DNA from: Arthrobacter sp. H5
GTDB taxonomy: Bacteria; Actinomycetota; Actinomycetes; Actinomycetales; Micrococcaceae
Direction of reading: 5' to 3'
DNA: 37,113 nt
Assembly (NCBI RefSeq): GCF_000520595.1
Contig: NZ_KI915037.1
Span: 75,127 to 112,239 of the forward strand
Under the pieces are notes generated by a model, which saw only the letters and a list, made by a program, of their open reading frames with translations, was not told the origin of the DNA and ran no database searches. Made by a program: the position numbers and the translations under genes. The stretch's first letter is position 1. Each line of letters opens with the position of its first letter. Shown piece by piece: positions 34,127 to 37,113 of this stretch.

Positions 34127-36634
34127 ATGTTTGAGAGATTTACGGATCGTGCCCGTCGGGTTGTTGTGCTGGCTCAAGAAGAAGCCCGCATGCTCAACCA
34201 CAACTACATTGGCACCGAGCACATCCTGCTTGGACTTATCCATGAGGGTGAAGGGGTGGCCGCCAAGGCTCTTGAGTCCCTGAGCATTTCCCTCGGTGCC
34301 GTCCGCGAGCAGGTACAGGAGATCATCGGCCAGGGCCAGCAGGCGCCGTCCGGTCACATCCCCTTCACACCGCGCGCCAAGAAGGTGCTGGAGCTTTCCC
34401 TACGGGAAGCGCTTCAGCTTGGCCACAACTACATTGGCACCGAGCACATCCTGCTTGGACTCATCCGTGAGGGTGAGGGCGTTGCAGCGCAGGTGCTGGT
34501 CAAGCTCGGCGCTGACCTCAACCGTGTGCGGCAGCAGGTCATTCAGCTGCTCTCCGGTTACCAGGGCAAGGAGCCGGTCAGTTCAGGGGGCCAGCAGCAG
34601 GAAGGCACACCCGCGGGTTCGGTGGTGCTGGACCAGTTCGGCAGGAATCTCACCCAGGCAGCTCGCGAGGGCAAACTTGATCCGGTGATCGGGCGTGCGC
34701 TCGAAATGGAACGGGTCATGCAGGTCCTTTCCCGCCGCACAAAGAACAACCCCGTCCTGATCGGTGAGCCCGGCGTCGGAAAAACCGCCGTCGTCGAAGG
34801 CCTGGCGCAGGCCATCGTCCGTGGCGACGTGCCGGAGACCATTAAGGACAAGCAGCTTTACACCCTGGACCTTGGTTCGCTCGTTGCGGGCTCCCGGTAC
34901 CGCGGAGACTTTGAGGAACGCCTCAAGAAGGTGCTGAAGGAGATCCGCACCCGCGGAGACATCATCCTGTTTATCGATGAGATCCACACACTTGTGGGAG
35001 CCGGTGCCGCGGAGGGTGCAATTGATGCAGCTTCCATTCTGAAGCCCATGCTTGCCCGGGGCGAGCTTCAGACCATCGGTGCCACCACGCTGGATGAATA
35101 CCGCAAGCACATCGAAAAGGACGCGGCACTGGAGCGCCGGTTCCAGCCCATCCAGGTCCAGGAGCCCTCGGTGGCGCATACCATCGAGATTCTCAAGGGT
35201 CTGCGGGACCGCTACGAGGCGCACCACCGCGTCTCCATTACTGACGCCGCCCTCGCCGCGGCGGCCCACCTCTCCGAGCGCTACGTCTCGGATCGTTTCC
35301 TGCCGGACAAGGCCATCGACCTCATTGATGAGGCGGGTGCACGCCTTCGCATCCGCCGGATGACGGCACCGCCGGAACTCAAGGAGATTGACGAGCGTAT
35401 TGCCGACGTCAAGCGGGAGAAGGAATCCGCCATTGACGCCCAGGATTTCGAGGGCGCTGCCTCACTGCGTGACAAGGAGCAAAAGCTTCATGATGAGCGC
35501 ATGGACAAGGAGCGCCGCTGGAAGTCCGGCGGGCTGGATGACATCGCCGAGGTGGATGAGGAACTCATCGCCGAGGTGCTGGCCAACTCCACCGGCATTC
35601 CCGTCTTCAAGCTAACAGAGGAAGAATCCTCGAGGCTGCTTCACATGGAGGATGAACTGCACAAGCGGGTCATCGGCCAGGATGACGCCATCAAGGCCAT
35701 CTCCCAGGCGATCCGACGCACACGCGCCGGGCTGAAGGATCCCAAGCGTCCCGGCGGCTCGTTCATCTTTGCCGGGCCCACGGGTGTCGGCAAGACCGAG
35801 CTCGCGAAGGCTCTTGCTGAATTCCTGTTTGGTGACGAGGAGTCCCTCATTACCCTGGACATGTCGGAATACTCGGAGAAGCACACCGTTTCCAGGCTTT
35901 TCGGTGCTCCTCCCGGGTATGTCGGCTATGAGGAAGGTGGGCAGCTGACCGAAAAGGTCCGTCGTCGCCCGTTCTCCGTGGTGCTCTTTGACGAGGTGGA
36001 GAAGGCTCACGCTGACCTGTTCAACTCACTGCTCCAGATCCTTGAGGATGGCCGTCTGACCGACAGCCAAGGCAGGGTTGTGGACTTCAAGAACACCGTG
36101 ATCATCATGACCACCAACCTTGGTACGCGTGACATTTCCAAGGGCGTCATGACCGGCTTCCAGTCCGGAACCGATACCAACACCAACTACTCCCGGATCA
36201 AGGCCAAGGTCACTGAAGAGCTCAAGCAGCACTTCCGGCCTGAGTTCCTCAACCGTGTTGATGACACGGTGGTGTTCCCGCAGCTGACTCAGGAAGAGAT
36301 CGTCCAGATTGTGGATCTGTTCCTCGAAAGGCTTGGCAAGCGGATGGCGGACAAGGGGATGAGTATCGAGCTCACCCCTGCGGCCAAAGTCCTGCTCGCC
36401 ACCCGCGGCTACGACCCGTCAATGGGAGCGCGGCCCCTGCGCCGCACCATCCAGCGCGAGATTGAGGATCAGCTCTCCGAGAAGATCCTCTTTGGCGAGA
36501 TCAAGTCCGGCGAGATTGTTTCGGTTGACGTCGAAGGCGAAGGAGATGACGCCATCTTCACCTTTGTGGGACACGGAGCGCCCAAGGAAATCGAGGACTC
36601 CCCGGCAGCCATCGAAGCAACAGTTCCTGAGTAA
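34127..36634 (+). CDS. clpC: ATP-dependent Clp protease ATP-binding subunit ClpC
   Basis: An AAA+ unfoldase that feeds proteins to ClpP. The 835 residues have two N-terminal Clp repeats (about 1-75 and 76-150, each with [14 protein letters not shown]), AAA domain 1 with GEPGVGKT (213-220), a UVR-containing middle domain ([24 protein letters not shown], cited as a region near 425-450), and AAA domain 2 with GPTGVGKT and [14 protein letters not shown] start at ATG 34127 ([11 protein letters not shown]), with AAGGAG eight bases upstream; the GTG at 34118 lies within that site. A strong terminator follows. Confidence 0.96.
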   Translation: MFERFTDRARRVVVLAQEEARMLNHNYIGTEHILLGLIHEGEGVAAKALESLSISLGAVREQVQEIIGQGQQAPSGHIPFTPRAKKVLELSLREALQLGHNYIGTEHILLGLIREGEGVAAQVLVKLGADLNRVRQQVIQLLSGYQGKEPVSSGGQQQEGTPAGSVVLDQFGRNLTQAAREGKLDPVIGRALEMERVMQVLSRRTKNNPVLIGEPGVGKTAVVEGLAQAIVRGDVPETIKDKQLYTLDLGSLVAGSRYRGDFEERLKKVLKEIRTRGDIILFIDEIHTLVGAGAAEGAIDAASILKPMLARGELQTIGATTLDEYRKHIEKDAALERRFQPIQVQEPSVAHTIEILKGLRDRYEAHHRVSITDAALAAAAHLSERYVSDRFLPDKAIDLIDEAGARLRIRRMTAPPELKEIDERIADVKREKESAIDAQDFEGAASLRDKEQKLHDERMDKERRWKSGGLDDIAEVDEELIAEVLANSTGIPVFKLTEEESSRLLHMEDELHKRVIGQDDAIKAISQAIRRTRAGLKDPKRPGGSFIFAGPTGVGKTELAKALAEFLFGDEESLITLDMSEYSEKHTVSRLFGAPPGYVGYEEGGQLTEKVRRRPFSVVLFDEVEKAHADLFNSLLQILEDGRLTDSQGRVVDFKNTVIIMTTNLGTRDISKGVMTGFQSGTDTNTNYSRIKAKVTEELKQHFRPEFLNRVDDTVVFPQLTQEEIVQIVDLFLERLGKRMADKGMSIELTPAAKVLLATRGYDPSMGARPLRRTIQREIEDQLSEKILFGEIKSGEIVSVDVEGEGDDAIFTFVGHGAPKEIEDSPAAIEATVPE

Positions 36635-36648
36635 ACGCGTCACACCAC

Positions 36649-36686
36649 AGACGGCCCGTTCCCCAACCAGGGGGCGGGCCGTCTTT
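36649..36686 (+). terminator. Rho-independent terminator of clpC
   Basis: agacggcccg pairs perfectly with cgggccgtct (36675-36684), extended by a cccc/gggg inner helix, followed by TT, 14 bp after the clpC stop. Confidence 0.85.
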
Positions 36687-36697
36687 GTGCCCGCCTG

Positions 36698-36772
36698 CAA
36701 TCGACTCTCCCCAAACTGCCCTTCTCAGGGCTCAAAAACGCCTGGGAAGGTCACTTTGGGGAGAGTCGATTG
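36698..36772. repeat. 75-nt hairpin element with 18-bp perfect arms
   Basis: caatcgactctccccaaa (36698-36715) is the exact reverse complement of 36755-36772. Inside, 36720-36729 pairs with 36741-36750 (10 bp, one G-T), separated from the outer stem by a 4x4 internal loop and closed by an 11-nt loop. The outer arms look like terminal repeats of a small non-coding dispersed element; it is placed just after a complete terminator, so it is not needed for clpC. Confidence 0.7.
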
Positions 36773-36855
36773 ATGTGTGGGTGCCTGAAGCAACCGGATT
36801 ACTCCCTGAGTGAAGTGACTGTGAACCAGACCACACTGATGGTAGAGATGAAGGC

Positions 36856-37113
36856 ATGACTTCTGAGCCCAATTCACCCACCCCCGTGAAGCCTGCGACC
36901 CCATTCCATGACCTGGATCACTATATTGCGATACCGCGTCTCAACGGGTTGTCCCTGAATCCGGACGGCACCCGTCTGGTCACTGCTGTAGCCACGCTAA
37001 ATTCCAAATCCACCGCGTACACCACGGCATTGTGGGAATTGGACCCTACCGGCCGCCAACCTGCCCGGCGGATCACCCGCAGCGCGAAGGGGGAATCGGG
37101 TGCCGCCTTCCTT
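36856..37113 (+). CDS. S9-family peptidase (prolyl oligopeptidase-like), 5' part only
   Basis: The first 86 residues of a longer protein cut by the window end. PFHDLDHYIAIPRLNGLSL, NPDGTRLVTAVATL and RRITRSAKGESGAAF match the N-terminal beta-propeller start of actinobacterial S9 peptidases, which cleave small peptides after proline or other residues; the catalytic domain lies beyond the window. The ATG has AAGG only one base away, too close for a ribosome-binding site, whereas TAGAGA (36843-36848) seven bases upstream suggests a leaderless transcript. Confidence 0.8.
   Translation, partial: MTSEPNSPTPVKPATPFHDLDHYIAIPRLNGLSLNPDGTRLVTAVATLNSKSTAYTTALWELDPTGRQPARRITRSAKGESGAAFL

Noticed and set aside
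1-37113. CRISPR arrays, tRNA, rRNA or riboswitches
   Set aside because: No regularly spaced repeats, tRNA cloverleaf or known riboswitch core was recognised by reading; a covariance-model scan was not possible.

Overview
This window is chromosomal DNA from a high-GC Gram-positive bacterium, most likely a member of the Micrococcaceae (Arthrobacter-like). Reasons: high GC, many GTG/TTG starts, leaderless -10 patterns placed directly before start codons, an Lsr2 nucleoid protein, a ClpC with a ClgR-like box upstream, the tilS-hpt-ftsH-folE-folP-folB-folK-DUF3180-PH-PH-DUF2520-panC-lysS order typical of actinobacteria, and a DUF2342 zinc protease. The assignment to genus is inference.

Layout. 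1-464: gene-poor start with a 25-nt palindrome and a small acidic protein. 461-5786 (minus strand): a fatty-acyl-CoA ligase, and an operon of peptidase E, amidase and a POT-family peptide transporter. 5874-8149 (plus): rhodanese, prephenate dehydratase, and a topoisomerase IB gene broken by one missing base. 8236-11047: a second small acidic protein related to the first, a lipid/diacylglycerol kinase (minus) and serS (plus), the latter two divergent. 11048-14733 is the accessory part: two copies of a dispersed repeat around an orphan AbiEi-like/DUF559-like nuclease-fold protein, a HAD phosphatase, an IS5-type transposase remnant and an alpha/beta hydrolase. 14734-17625 (minus): a SatD-like HTH protein, then a three-gene set of WXG100-domain protein, unknown partner and RDD membrane protein. 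17728-21062: inorganic pyrophosphatase divergent from a PBP4-type carboxypeptidase, then the zinc protease. 21075-33544: the long housekeeping block for tRNA modification, purine salvage, membrane proteolysis, folate, pantothenate and lysyl-tRNA. 33651-36634: lsr2 and clpC. 36649-37113: terminator, a long perfect palindrome, and the 5' part of an S9 peptidase gene.

How genes work together: folE/folP/folB/folK supply four steps of tetrahydrofolate synthesis; panC and the coupled DUF2520 dehydrogenase-like gene belong to pantothenate synthesis; peptidase E, amidase and the POT carrier look like a peptide and amide scavenging unit; the WXG100 gene and its coupled neighbours look like a type VII secretion cargo with partner proteins, though no secretion machinery lies in this window.

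Most interesting points: the WXG100 module, the orphan AbiEi-like nuclease flanked by direct repeats, the pair of small acidic paralogues, the recurrent leaderless promoter geometry, a ClgR-type box before clpC, and a 75-nt hairpin element after clpC.
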